DNA of 64,000 bases from Stentor coeruleus (Eukaryota > Ciliophora > Heterotrichea > Heterotrichida > Stentoridae): NCBI GenBank assembly GCA_001970955.1, contig MPUH01000038.1:79547-143546 (forward strand). Reading direction: 5' to 3'. The notes under the pieces were generated by a model that saw nothing but the letters and a program-made list of their open reading frames with translations, did no database searches and was not told the origin of the DNA. Positions 43,524 to 53,863 of the stretch are shown here, in pieces (position 1 is the stretch's first letter; each line of letters begins with the position of its first letter). A program made the translations under genes and the position numbers.

Positions 43524-45128
43524 TTAAGTTGCTTCTAATGTCACTTGAATCTTCTTTCTTTTTTCAGTGACAAGTTCCATAATTTCTCTTATATGTTGTC
43601 TATTTCTATCATGTTTCTCATCTTTGAAAGTTGTTATAAAGCTTTCCAACTCCTCATCATAAGCTTTGTTAGTTTCTTCTTCAATACTAAAAACCATATT
43701 CTTATACTCTTCAGCCAAAGTTGAAATCGCATTATTCAATCCATCTCTATCAGTATAAACTTCCCTTTGCTCAGGTGTAAATGCATCTAAATTTGCATTC
43801 TCAGCAAAAAATTTCTTAAGTTCTTCATCTTTAATCCTATCAATATCTTGGAAATACACTTCAACTTCTTTATTCATTTCCTCTTGGAAGTTTTTACATT
43901 CATCTTTTATACTATCAACAGTTGTTTTAAGATTTTTTTCAAATCGGTCAATAGCTTCATTTATCCTTTCTACTAACTGTAATTCTTTATCAATAAGTAT
44001 ATTCTCAAGACTATCTACTTCAGGGAATATTGCTTTCAAGATTTCTTCTGCAGCTTCATCTTGCTCGCTAAGCTCAAATGTTCTTAAAGAATTTTTTTCT
44101 TTCCTTTCATAATCACTGATATGTCTGATATCTTCTTTTTCATTTTCTTCTTCAGCATTTTTTACTGATTGTTTGAACTTAGAAATCATTTGAAGCCTTA
44201 TTTCATTCATCCCGATAATTTTGTTTTGGAAACTAGTCAAGCCATCTTTGAACTTCTCGCAAAAAGTGTCGAATAAAGCATCTTGTTCAGGGAGGACTTT
44301 AATTTTTTTCTCTTCTTCTTTGCATTCTTCTTGAACATTTTCTAATATATTATCGGTTATGCTAAGAAATGCTTCATCAAGTTGTTCTTTTTTCTCAGCT
44401 TCTTTTTTCCTTCTTTCTTGATCTTCATCAGGTCTTTCAAGGTTTTCTTTAAGTAAAAGTTCTTCCCTATGCTCTTCTTTAGCTTTGATAACTTCTTGAG
44501 GATCAATTAGAATATAGTCTAAATACTTAAGATTCGATAAATGAGCCATAACATAACTTTTATAGTATTGATCATTACACATTTCATTTCCTTCAAGCTT
44601 AAGTACTTGGAGATGAGGAAGTTTTCTTAAGTAACCAACTGTTGGTTCACGATCAGAAATTTTATTATCACCTAAAGACAAAAGATTGAGTCTTTCACAT
44701 TTATCTAATCCACTATCAACAACTTTGATTAAATTGTGGAATAGACTAAGGTCAGTTAAAGATATAAGGTTGTCAAGACCTTCTACTACAGATATGTTGT
44801 TGAAAGATAAGTCTAGCCATTCGATTTCGGCAAGTTCTTCACCAAGTCCTTCTATTTTGGTAATAATGTTGTTGTCTAGGCAAAGTTTTTTGAGTTTGGT
44901 AAGTCCACGGAGGTTTTGGATTTTTAAGATGTTTTGGAAGCTCAGTTTTAGCTCTAAAAGCTCGCTAAAAGGCATGTCATCTAAACCAAAGATCTTGTTC
45001 TCTAGGTTGAATTCTTTGATGTATTTTTTGATCAGTTCGTCGTTAATTACGTTCGGATCTACTGTGTCTGCTTTCTTTTTGCCAACATTTTTAAAGAAAG
45101 AGACCTCATAATTGTCCTTATCAACCAT
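43524..45128 (-). CDS. DRC3: Dynein regulatory complex subunit 3 (DRC3/LRRC48)
   Basis: The product is about 534 residues from the ATG at 45128. An in-frame ATG at 45152 would add eight hydrophobic residues; I prefer the later one, which directly follows a TATAATATA-type leader. Six SDS22-like LRRs (residues about 55-200: LLELKLSFQNILKI, LKKLCLDNNIITKI, IEWLDLSFNNISVV, LTDLSLFHNLIKVV, LNLLSLGDNKISDR, LQVLKLEGNEM) end in a cap LKYLDYILID. A coiled coil follows to the C-terminus. Domain order and length match DRC3 (about 520 residues), a subunit of the nexin-dynein regulatory complex that links outer doublets and controls dynein in motile cilia. Confidence 0.82.
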   Translation of the reverse strand: MVDKDNYEVSFFKNVGKKKADTVDPNVINDELIKKYIKEFNLENKIFGLDDMPFSELLELKLSFQNILKIQNLRGLTKLKKLCLDNNIITKIEGLGEELAEIEWLDLSFNNISVVEGLDNLISLTDLSLFHNLIKVVDSGLDKCERLNLLSLGDNKISDREPTVGYLRKLPHLQVLKLEGNEMCNDQYYKSYVMAHLSNLKYLDYILIDPQEVIKAKEEHREELLLKENLERPDEDQERRKKEAEKKEQLDEAFLSITDNILENVQEECKEEEKKIKVLPEQDALFDTFCEKFKDGLTSFQNKIIGMNEIRLQMISKFKQSVKNAEEENEKEDIRHISDYERKEKNSLRTFELSEQDEAAEEILKAIFPEVDSLENILIDKELQLVERINEAIDRFEKNLKTTVDSIKDECKNFQEEMNKEVEVYFQDIDRIKDEELKKFFAENANLDAFTPEQREVYTDRDGLNNAISTLAEEYKNMVFSIEEETNKAYDEELESFITTFKDEKHDRNRQHIREIMELVTEKRKKIQVTLEAT

Positions 45129-45594
45129 TATATAATATACTAAAAAATCCACTCATATCTAAAATCTTATAACAAAATTAAAAATCATCAAGTTATTTTT
45201 TTCCACCATTCTCACACAACTATTTACTACTAATAAATACTTATAAAATTATTCAAAATACTACCATCTTTATTACCATAAAAACATATAAAAAACATCC
45301 TCCGACTATCACTTATATAAAAATCCTCAACCCATCATCCAAACCTAAACCTCAAAAAAAAAAATCTCTGGCTGACTCTACAATTTCCCACCCCCAAAAT
45401 ACGATTTTCATACACAAAATCCCTACCCAATGATCGAATTTACCAAAAAAATATTTATACCCCATCCAAACTTTCATCAATAAAAACCTAAAAATTTCCC
45501 CAAACAACTTTAATCTTAACATAAACTCTATAAACTCATCTTTATTATCCTATCCTCAATAGCATTCTTATTATTCCCAATAACTTTTTCCATA
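45129..45594. other. Divergent promoter region, strongly C-rich on the right half
   Basis: This region lies between two divergent genes. From about 45280 to 45560 it contains C but almost no G on the plus strand, including runs such as tttcccacccccaaaat, the local hallmark of DNA upstream of plus-strand genes. No ORF was seen. Confidence 0.6.
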
Positions 45595-47208
45595 ATGAAA
45601 TCCTTACTCATAGAGATTAATTCAAAAAACTCACAGATAATAGATCTTGAAAATTTATTGCAAGAAAAAACAAGCCAAATCCAAGAACTTTTAGACCTTA
45701 TCGACACCTTAAACCGTGAACGTTTAAATACACAAAACTCAGTTTCAGACTTGAAAATTCAACTTGAAAACCGTATTGAAGAGTTAAAAGTTCAAGTTAA
45801 AAAGCTGGAATTCGGCAATTTGGGGAACTTTCAAGCCTTAGCAAAAAAACTAGAAAAATTAGAGGTTCTTGAAGATGAAAATACAAACTTAAAAGGGAAC
45901 TGGCAAATTATCAAAGAACAAAACTTGGGCTTAAGAGAGAAATGCAAAAGTTTAGAAGAAGAAAATGAGGATTATAAAATCATGTGTGAGAAACTTGAAG
46001 ATAAATGTAAAAGACTGCAGGAATTCACTTCGAAAAGCTATCAGAAAATGAAAAAATCTAAAGAAAAACTTAATGAATTTCGGGAGCATACAAAAGGTAA
46101 TGAGCAATTATATGTTATGCTTGCAGCAAAAGAGGAAGAAATTTTAAAATTTAAAGAGCACCTTTCCCATCAAGAGGAAATGACGAAGAGTAAAATGAAT
46201 GAGCTTCAAAAAACTAAGGATTTGTATGAAAAACTCCAAGAAACATTAGAAAAAACTAAAGAAAAACTTAATTCATCAAATAGAGAATTTCAGACATACA
46301 AAAAAACAACAAAAGAACAAATCGACAATCTAAACGACCAACTCAACAGGATAAAATTCCAAGCGTCAGGGTTTAATCAAAAAGAAAAATCAGCAAAAGA
46401 TCATGAAAATCAAATAAAACAACAAAATAATGATATAAAAGCTCTAAAAGCTAACATCAAAGAACTTAAAGAACAAATCGATATACATAAAAAGAAAAAC
46501 GAAGAACTGTAAGTATTAAACAGAATCGAGTTTAACAAAGAACTACAAATATCAAAATCTCAGCCTAAAATAGATACAAACAAAACAAATACGACTAATC
46601 TTGAACGTGAACTTAAACAAGAACGTGAAAAATATCGTAAATTAGAAAAAGATAATGAAAGTCTTGTAGAATCACAAAATTTTATATCAAATTATGTTAA
46701 TTCTATTAAAGATTCCTATGGACAAACAATAACAAATTTACAAAACCAACTTGATGAAGCTAATAAGAAAAATCAGGAACTTGAAGAAGCTTTTGAAGTA
46801 CAACAATATCTTTATAATAAGTTACAAAGTGAAAGTAAAGGTCGTAATACTATGAATGCTGGGAGTAGGGTGTTAAGTAGACAAAATACAAGTCCTATAA
46901 ATTTGGATATTAATAAAGGGATCACATTTGAAGCAGTAAAAAAGCTTATTGGAACTAAAGAGTTTGAAGAAAATGTTGCTGCGGTTATAGGTATTGAATT
47001 AGATGAAAGTGAACCTGAAAAATTCCTTGATAAGATAATTGAGTTGAAGAAAGAACGAGATGCTTATTATGTGGCTTCTGAGCGAGCTGAGGATTTGATA
47101 AATGAATTAAAGGATGTTCTTGATGAAGAAAACGAAAATAATCTTCTGAACTGCGTTGTAAAACTCCAAAATAAAACTTGTGGTTGTAATCAGGGTAAAA
47201 AGTGTTAG
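45595..47208 (+). CDS. Coiled-coil protein of 532 residues, unknown
   Basis: The gene has two exons, join(45595..46508,46524..47208). The 15-nt phase-2 intron at 46509-46523 (gtaagtattaaacag) starts with an in-frame TAA. Nearly the whole protein is coiled coil (KSLLIEINSKNSQIIDLENL at the start, ANKKNQELEEAFEVQQYLYN later). A short C-terminal domain (residues about 440-520: FEAVKKLIGTKEFEENVAAV, FLDKIIELKKERDAYY) ends in a Cys-containing tail CGCNQGKKC. The tail might bind metal or be lipidated. I do not recognise the family; a golgin or basal-body protein is possible. Confidence 0.78.
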
Positions 47209-47876
47209 TTTTTATTGTTTTATAAATTTAGTGAAATCATAGTGGTGCACTATGTTTTAATAACATTTTTTTAGATATATTTGGTTTATTATATATTATT
47301 TATGAAATATTTATTTATTTCAATATTTATCTTTACTGAATCAAAAACATAAATCATATAATCTAAAACCTTATCTCCTCCATCCTATATCATAGCATAT
47401 CTCCCACAATCCTTCATTAGCATTCCTCTTCTTATTTCTTACTAATATAAAATAAACCGCCATAAATCCCCCAACAATCTCTACAAACAACAAAATTCCC
47501 ACAAACAACCCTTAAACTTAACCTAAAATAATCACATAAAAAATGTAAAAACTCATAATAAAAACTAAACTCCAACCATAAAATCTCTAATTTTCCATAT
47601 ACTCAAAAGTTTTTTCACTAAACCCACAGCAACTCAAACCTAATCATACATCTTCAGCCACTTAAACTATCAATAACCCCTCTTCACAATCATGATCATT
47701 TAACACTATAAAATTCCCTCGCTCCATATTATACATATTTTAAATCACAACTCTTACCCACTATCCTTTTTCAAAACTTTCTCTCTATATTCCATGAATA
47801 CAAAAACTAAAGATCAATACCCTTAAAGGGCAACAAAATCACAATTCCTAAACCAATAATTTAAATTTCATAATAA
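47209..47876. other. Intergenic, C-rich upstream DNA of the Amt-like gene
   Basis: A short G-containing 3' flank follows the coiled-coil gene. From about 47340 to 47876 the plus strand is C-rich and nearly G-free. No ORF or structured RNA was seen. Confidence 0.55.
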
Positions 47877-49211
47877 ATGGAACCCACCGATTTCAAGATC
47901 GCATCAGGGATTATGGTATACTTAGGCATGGTAACACTTACATAGCTTGGATTAAGTATGATGGAATACAGTAGTACACGCAAAGCAAACAGTCCTTTCC
48001 TCCTCGTCAAAAATGTTCTTCAATTTGCAATCGGGATCGTCTGTTATTGGCTTCTAGGTTTTGGCTTTGCTTTTGGTAACACAAAAAGTGAGTTCATAGG
48101 TGAGGATTTATTTGGTAGTGAAGACTGGCTTGATGATTCTAGTACACATGGTTTTGACTTCAATTATTTAGTTCTACTTGGAACATTTATAGTCTTCATA
48201 GTTAATGGTGCAGTTGCAGAAAAGACTCAATATAATGCTTATGTTATATATACAATTTGTATTAGTCTTTTTGTTTGGCCTGTTGTTGTTGCTTGGACAT
48301 ATGGGGAAGGTTGGTTATATGAAGCTATGCCAGGAAGTATGATAGAAAAAGGATCAGCTGTTGTTTATACATTTGCAGGAGCTTTTGCTGTTGCTGGAGC
48401 TGTATTAACAGGAAGAAGAAATGGTAGATTTGGTATGTTGAGAGATAGATATCATTTACATAGATATGGAACTTATGTGTTTGGAGCATTTTTGACGATA
48501 CTTGGGCTTATTGGAATTCCATATTTTTTTGGAACAAAGTCAGGGTTTATGTTTTTAGCTAATTTGTGGATATGTGGCTCGGTATCTTCTATTGTTTCAT
48601 TAAAACTGTTAACTTTTATGTGTACAGACCTTGATAGGCATTATATTGCTATTTATCAAGGATTTATGGCAGGGATGGTGTTTATTACGAGTTCAAGCGA
48701 TTTTACAACAAGTTGGGAAGCTGCATTACATGGGCTTATGAGTGGAGGAGTATTTTCTTTAGGTATTTATGGGTTTAACTGGCTGTGTATTGATGATGTT
48801 ATGTATATGGGTCCAACATTTTTGTTTCCAGGGATATTTGGAGGGGTTCTTCCAGGATTTATTGACCATAATGAAGGAGTTTATTGGGGTGGATGGGAAA
48901 CTGGACAGGTTTTAGGAGCTAATGTAACTGGAACTGTTACAATTTTCTTTTGGGCAGTTTTTTGGGGTATCGCTATTTTTGGAGCTATGAAGATTTTGAA
49001 TATTTTAAACTTGGCTCCTGTGCTTATTGAAAAAGGTATGAAGAGAAGGACTGAAATTACTCAGAAAGGGTATCAAGTTAAAAAAGGACTTAAGGAAAAG
49101 AAGAAGAAACATAAAAAACGTGTAGATTCTCATGAGGATGAGCATGAGCATCACGGTGAATCAAATAGAGAAGGACATCATGATAGAGATGAACTAGCTC
49201 AGGATCAGTAA
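47877..49211 (+). CDS. Ammonium transporter (Amt) family protein without the twin-histidine pore
   Basis: The gene has two exons, join(47877..47930,47946..49211). The 15-nt phase-0 intron at 47931-47945 (gtaacacttacatag) ends in TAG. The short first exon restores the first membrane helix (FKIASGIMVYLGM then LGLSMMEYSSTRKANS). The product is 439 residues with about 11 membrane helices and a His/Lys-rich cytoplasmic tail. The Amt fold is clear from CYWLLGFGFAFG, VNGAVAEKTQYNAY and GRRNGRFG. Gapless alignment by eye with Amt family motifs puts Tyr159 at pore His168 (AmtB numbering), Phe310 at His318, Ile151 at Asp160 and Leu at Phe107. Ammonium conduction by the usual mechanism is therefore doubtful. 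It may be a sensor, a gas channel or a protein with a different substrate. Confidence 0.85.
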
Positions 49212-49952
49212 GATTTAGATAAATAAACGGATTAGGTATATAAATGTTTGAAATTCAAAGCATGAAAAAATTATCAAATCAATTTGGTGAAAGTTGTTGG
49301 TAGATTTTGGTATTTTTTCATGGTTTTTATTGGAAAATTAAACTTGAAGGTAATAGAAATAATAAATATAGGTAATAGACTGTGAAAAGTATTATATAAA
49401 GGAGATAAATTAGTATGAAGATTTATAGTATATGGTATAGTGAAGAGTCTTAAAAGATAAATTCTATTTTATTTAAATGAAAATATTAGAGGAGAAATGT
49501 TAATATAAATACAGTACCTAAGAAAGTAAAAAAATATAAGTAGTACATACTAATAAAATACTTATTACTATTAGTATTAGTTAGGAATTACGCTTGACTA
49601 TAAAATACTTATATCTTCATATCTTTTATTAAATCCTAGCGAATCCTTTGAATAAACCCTAAAAATCTCTACCTAAACACAAAACCACCAACCAAAACTC
49701 ATAATCCATTCCTAATCCTCACTAAATAATAATAAAACCATAATTCAAACATAAAATCCACCAAAAAAATAGCCCCTAATCATCACATAAAATAATCTCC
49801 CTAATCTCATCCATCTAAATCACCCACAGTTTTAAAAACTTTTCAACCTTTACCTATAAATCCTTTCAAATTTCAGCACTTTCCATCAAATCCTATCAAA
49901 AAATTTACCTATTTATGATTCTTACGCAAATTTTATTCATAAAAAAATATTA
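49212..49952. other. Intergenic, no gene seen
   Basis: The left third is the A/G-containing 3' flank of the Amt-like gene. From about 49600 the plus strand turns C-rich and G-poor ahead of the next plus-strand gene. No other element was seen. Confidence 0.55.
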
Positions 49953-50375
49953 ATGGAACTGAAGCTATTGCGTTATTCTCCATCAGAGCTTTCGATTCGT
50001 CGTTGGACACCATCAAGTTCACAGCGTTCCCAAGAAATTTTATTCCCTGAAAATCTTAGCGAAAGTTTTATGCCAAGTTGTGTCCCAATTCAAAGTATAT
50101 ATTCAAAACATAATTCACAAAGTAGGAAATTACTTAAAACAAGAAGTAGGCTACCAGAAATAAAAAATACTATGAATAAAGTTACTGACAATCACAATAA
50201 AACTCAAGGGAATATTGTTTTTGTAATCAAAAAACGCATTAGCAAGTCTAAGTCGTTAAAGATACAACAGTCGCAGAAGACTTTGAAGCTTAGAAGGATT
50301 TATTTTCCCCCTGTGGAACGAGAGGTTAAGAAATCTGCGTCTAGTGTTTACTTTAATAATAAAGTTCATGAATAA
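49953..50375 (+). CDS. Small basic protein, unknown
   Basis: This is a 140-residue single-exon ORF with an ATG start, rich in Ser, Lys, Arg and Asn. Segments include LRYSPSELSIRRWTPSSSQR, KRISKSKSLKIQQSQKTLKL and RRIYFPPVEREVKKSASSVY. It looks disordered and may bind nucleic acid, microtubules or membranes. Support for coding is its placement: the DNA before it is C-rich and the DNA after it G-rich, as for recognised plus-strand genes here. No family was recognised. Confidence 0.6.
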   Translation: MELKLLRYSPSELSIRRWTPSSSQRSQEILFPENLSESFMPSCVPIQSIYSKHNSQSRKLLKTRSRLPEIKNTMNKVTDNHNKTQGNIVFVIKKRISKSKSLKIQQSQKTLKLRRIYFPPVEREVKKSASSVYFNNKVHE

Positions 50376-50732
50376 ATTGGTAATATTTGCTTTCTGGTTA
50401 GTTTGAGTTTTTTGGGAATGGGTGCTTGATGTGGTACTTTTGTAGATGTTTGGATGGTTTTTGAGTGAAGATTATTGGATTTATTGAATGGGTGTTTGAT
50501 TTGTTGGATGATTGGGAGAAAAATTGTTTAGAAATTTAGGGTGTTGAAGTTTTTATAAATATGATGAGTGCTTTTTTGATTATAGCTTTATATTTGGGTA
50601 GCTTCATAAATTATTAAGGTTGTCGATTTAGAAAGTACATATAGTTTAGAATAAAATTAATGGTTTAATATATGATTATGTAGATTTAAATATAAGTATG
50701 ACAAACACATACAACACCCAATTCCATGCAAA
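50376..50732. other. Intergenic between convergent genes, G-rich
   Basis: The first 230 bases are strikingly T/G-rich on the plus strand (for example gggaatgggtgcttgatgtg), the 3' flank of the gene to the left. No gene was seen. Confidence 0.55.
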
Positions 50733-51297
50733 TTAGGTATTAAAAATTACGTTAAGTAAATGATTGACCTTTTCTGGTTTCGTAGCTTTAGTGTAATGAA
50801 CAGCAAGTTCACTACTCACTNTTAAGTAAATGATTGACCTTTTCTGGTTTCGTAGCTTTAGTGTAATGAACAGCAAGTTCACTACTCACTCCAAGGATTC
50901 TAGAGTTTTTTACAATACAAACAGTCCTTTTACAACATAAACTCAAATATTCATCCTCAGGTAGAGTTACTTCAAAGTTTCTCGCTAGTTCTCCATTGAA
51001 ATCCCCAAACATTGGAAATTCTATGTTATATTTCTCAGCATACTTCTTAAGAACAAATGGATCATTAACACTCCATAAATAGACCTGATATGGAAATTTA
51101 GCTTTAACATAATCAGGAATTTGATCTTGTGTGCTATATCTTGTAAATGCTCCTGGGTGGCCTACTAAAATTGCGGTTTTATCACGGAAAAACTCTTCAA
51201 GATTGACTGCTGTTGCTTTTCCTTGAATCACAAGAGGAAGATTTATGTTCGGAATATAGTCACCGACCATGATTTTCCTTATGAGTTGTCTTATCAT
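50733..51297 (-). CDS. Peroxiredoxin-5-like protein lacking the peroxidatic cysteine; contains an assembly gap
   Basis: This is a Prx5/type II (AhpC-TSA) thioredoxin-fold protein. Collapsing the 69-bp duplication at the N (50821) gives 495 coding bases, 164 residues, ending NHLLNVIFNT at a TAA (50735-50733). Family marks are VGHPGAFTRYS, then VYLWSVNDPFVLKKYAEKYN and FPMFGDFNGELARNFEV. In active enzymes the motif is PGAFTPxC. Here it reads PGAFTRYS, so Ser55 replaces the peroxidatic Cys and Arg53 replaces Pro. The remaining Cys residues (CCKRTVC) are elsewhere in the fold. It is unlikely to be a working thiol peroxidase; a structural or regulatory role is possible. The ATG at 51297 or the one nine codons later could be the start. 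Confidence 0.85.
50752..50890. other. Assembly gap (N at 50821) flanked by a 69-bp direct repeat, inside the peroxiredoxin-like gene
   Basis: Bases 50752-50820 and 50822-50890 are identical. Removing one copy plus the N restores the frame to a proper stop codon, so the duplication is an assembly artefact. Confidence 0.92.
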
Positions 51298-51840
51298 TTA
51301 TATATTCTATGTATTAGTTGTATTGTGTGATTAGATAAGATTATTCTTAGTTTGCTATGATAAATAATTCTTACATAAAAATTCAGCACCTTGAAATAAA
51401 AATCTAAACTCACTTACTTCAATACACATACAACTAATTAATAACACTAATATTCCTAGCAGATTTCTTATCAAATTATAATTAAAATCTTATTCAACAC
51501 TTACTTCAAATTAGCAACATCAATTTTTTTAACCAAAAAGCAATAGCATATCCAATCCATAACACAAAAAAAAAATCCCGAAAAATTCTTGTAATATAAA
51601 ATTTCATAACCAACAAAATTCAAATATTGACAATTCAATTCCAAATCATTTTTCTCTTCAAATCCACAACTTTTCATAACCACTTAACCCTAACACCCAA
51701 AAAAGTTCTAACACATCATCTCCCATATCACTAAGCACATCTAAACAATACCCAATTATATATTTTCATCAACCTAATTCTTCTATTCAAAGATGAATCT
51801 AATTTACTAATTATCTAATATTATTCAAATTTCAAACGAA
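51298..51840. other. Divergent promoter region
   Basis: This region lies between the minus-strand peroxiredoxin-like gene and the next plus-strand gene. The right half (about 51400-51800) is C-rich and G-poor. A 60-codon minus-strand ORF at 51501-51683 lies in this skewed DNA and was rejected. Confidence 0.55.
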
Positions 51841-52311
51841 ATGGATCAAAGTAGCATTTCACCAATACGTACATCAAGAACACCAAAACCTCAATCAATT
51901 AGCGATATAGTATCTCGATCTCACATAATCAAAACTAAAAAACAAGATTCAAGAGCAAAACAAATCCATCAAATTCGTTTAGAAATTCAATCAAACAAAG
52001 AATTTATTAAACAACAAAAAGAACAAGACCTTAAAGCTGCACGTGATAAAGTTCAAGCAATTAAAGGAAAAAAACCAAGTCATATGAAAAATTCTTCAAG
52101 TAGTACAAATATTAAAACACAAGTTTTATGTAAGAATAATTTAAAAACTCATCTTGCTTGGATAAATGAAGTTGAAAGAAAAATAAGAATGATGGATGAA
52201 CAAGAAAATAAACTTATAGATCAAATTAATAAAGTTTGTAACATCCAATTAAAGACTCAGAGAGGAGAAAAAAAGTGCTTGACGCCAAGACCGAATAATT
52301 CTATTTATTAA
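51841..52311 (+). CDS. Small basic helical protein, unknown
   Basis: The product is 156 residues, single exon, with a good ATG after AT-rich DNA. The N-terminal 30 residues are Ser/Pro/Arg-rich (SISPIRTSRTPKPQSISDIV). Two helical stretches follow, QIRLEIQSNKEFIKQQKEQD and HLAWINEVERKIRMMDEQEN, with a disordered Ser-rich linker between. The pattern suits a microtubule- or scaffold-binding protein, but I recognise no family. Confidence 0.65.
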   Translation: MDQSSISPIRTSRTPKPQSISDIVSRSHIIKTKKQDSRAKQIHQIRLEIQSNKEFIKQQKEQDLKAARDKVQAIKGKKPSHMKNSSSSTNIKTQVLCKNNLKTHLAWINEVERKIRMMDEQENKLIDQINKVCNIQLKTQRGEKKCLTPRPNNSIY

Positions 52312-52766
52312 TTGCCTTATTAATTTTTTATAGGATTTTTGATATGATAAAAGAAGGGAAAATATGATTGATGATATGGGTTTTTTATTGGAAAGTTAGT
52401 TTTTTATATAATGAATGATTGGGTTGATGTATGATTAAGGTTTTTATGATATGGTTGTAGAGAAGGTTTTGAGAGGTTATTTTTTTATTGTTATAGGAGT
52501 AAATTTAAGTTATAAAAATTTTGATATGCGGTTTTAGTAAGCGAATTTTGGAAAAGGGATAAAGAGTTTGGTTTGCTGGATATTATTTTGTGTTAATGGT
52601 GTTGATGATGACAAATTATTATGATTGCGTTGAGTGATATATTTAATACTTTTAAGGTTTGAAGATAATAATTAAAATTATATAAACGATCAGTGATTAA
52701 TATTTTGAAACATCATTTGATGTTATTTGATATCTTTAATAGTAGTTAGATTATTGTAATATTTAT
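52312..52766. other. Intergenic, G-rich 3' flank
   Basis: T- and G-rich DNA with few C follows the gene to the left and persists almost to the next start. Unlike most genes here, the next gene has little C-rich upstream DNA. No ORF was seen. Confidence 0.5.
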
Positions 52767-53660
52767 ATGGGCAATTGCCAATGCTTTGAAGATACATCAA
52801 AAACTGAGAAGCAGAAAACGAACGAAGTAGAAACTATTGGCCTCACAAGCATCACTATGGAGAAGTCATCTAAATGCCAAAAAGCTTTAGAACTCAACGA
52901 AACATTCTCCGAAAACACATCAGCAATGCCAACTCTCCCTTCTCCACGTGAAAACTACGAACAATATGGTCCTAAATACACATCGCCACAAGGTTGGATT
53001 TATTATGGGAACTTTGATTCTAACGGGCATAAAACAGGTAAAGGGGTATTTATCTGGAAAGATGGTTCAAAGTACATCGGTGATTGGAAAAATAACATGG
53101 CAAATGGTGAAGGTATCTTATACTATTCAGATGGGGATATATATTCTGGTGATTGGATTAATGATATGGCTCATGGTAAAGGAAAATATCTTCATACAAA
53201 TGGAATTATATATGAAGGTGATTGGGTAGAAGATAAACAACAAGGATTTGGCATTGAAACTTGGCCTGGAGGTGGGTGTTTTAAAGGTAACTTTGTAAAT
53301 GACCTAAAATGTGGATATGGGGAGTTTTATTGGGAAGATGGAAGTTATTATAAAGGAGATTTCGCATATAATAATATACATGGGGAAGGATTATATGCTT
53401 GGAATGATGGAAGATCGTATGAAGGATCTTGGAAAGATAATAAAATGCATGGAGTTGGGCATTTTATATGGCCTGATGGAAGGGAATATAAAGGAGCTTA
53501 TGCTGATGATAAAAAAGAAGGTTTTGGGGAATTTTCATGGCCTAGTGGTAAAGTTTATATGGGGTTTTGGAAAGATGGGAAACAAAATGGTGTGGGGAAG
53601 ATGATTGAAAAGGATGGAAATGTGGTTGAGGGTATGTGGAAGGACTCAAAACTTATTTAA
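52767..53660 (+). CDS. Acylated MORN-repeat protein 1
   Basis: The product is 297 residues in a single exon. MGNCQCF at the N-terminus has Gly2 for myristoylation and Cys4 and Cys6 for palmitoylation, which predicts tight membrane anchoring. From about residue 75 to the end there are ten MORN repeats with a 23-residue period, of the form YxGxWxxxxxxGxGxxxxxDG (YIGDWKNNMANGEGILYYSD, YEGSWKDNKMHGVGHFIWPD). MORN repeats bind membranes or act as rulers and scaffolds at the protist cortex. The second MORN gene at 58615-59778 has the same plan. Other open frames inside this gene are by-products of the repeat. Confidence 0.92.
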   Translation: MGNCQCFEDTSKTEKQKTNEVETIGLTSITMEKSSKCQKALELNETFSENTSAMPTLPSPRENYEQYGPKYTSPQGWIYYGNFDSNGHKTGKGVFIWKDGSKYIGDWKNNMANGEGILYYSDGDIYSGDWINDMAHGKGKYLHTNGIIYEGDWVEDKQQGFGIETWPGGGCFKGNFVNDLKCGYGEFYWEDGSYYKGDFAYNNIHGEGLYAWNDGRSYEGSWKDNKMHGVGHFIWPDGREYKGAYADDKKEGFGEFSWPSGKVYMGFWKDGKQNGVGKMIEKDGNVVEGMWKDSKLI

Positions 53661-53863
53661 TATAAAAATTATGGTTACTTAGATTTTTGATATAAATAAA
53701 CGGAAGGTGTTGTAATTTTTAATACATTTTCAGTTTTTTTTTATTAGGATGATAGAGGTTTGTATTTAAATTTTGAGTATATTTTATATAGGATTTTAGT
53801 ATAGTGTTAAAGTGATGCAGGATTCTTGATTACTTTTACAGTAATTTTTAGGTTTTATAAAAA

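Noticed and set aside
51501-51683. 60-codon minus-strand ORF
   Set aside because: It lies in C-rich upstream DNA of the plus-strand gene at 51841 and has no motif.
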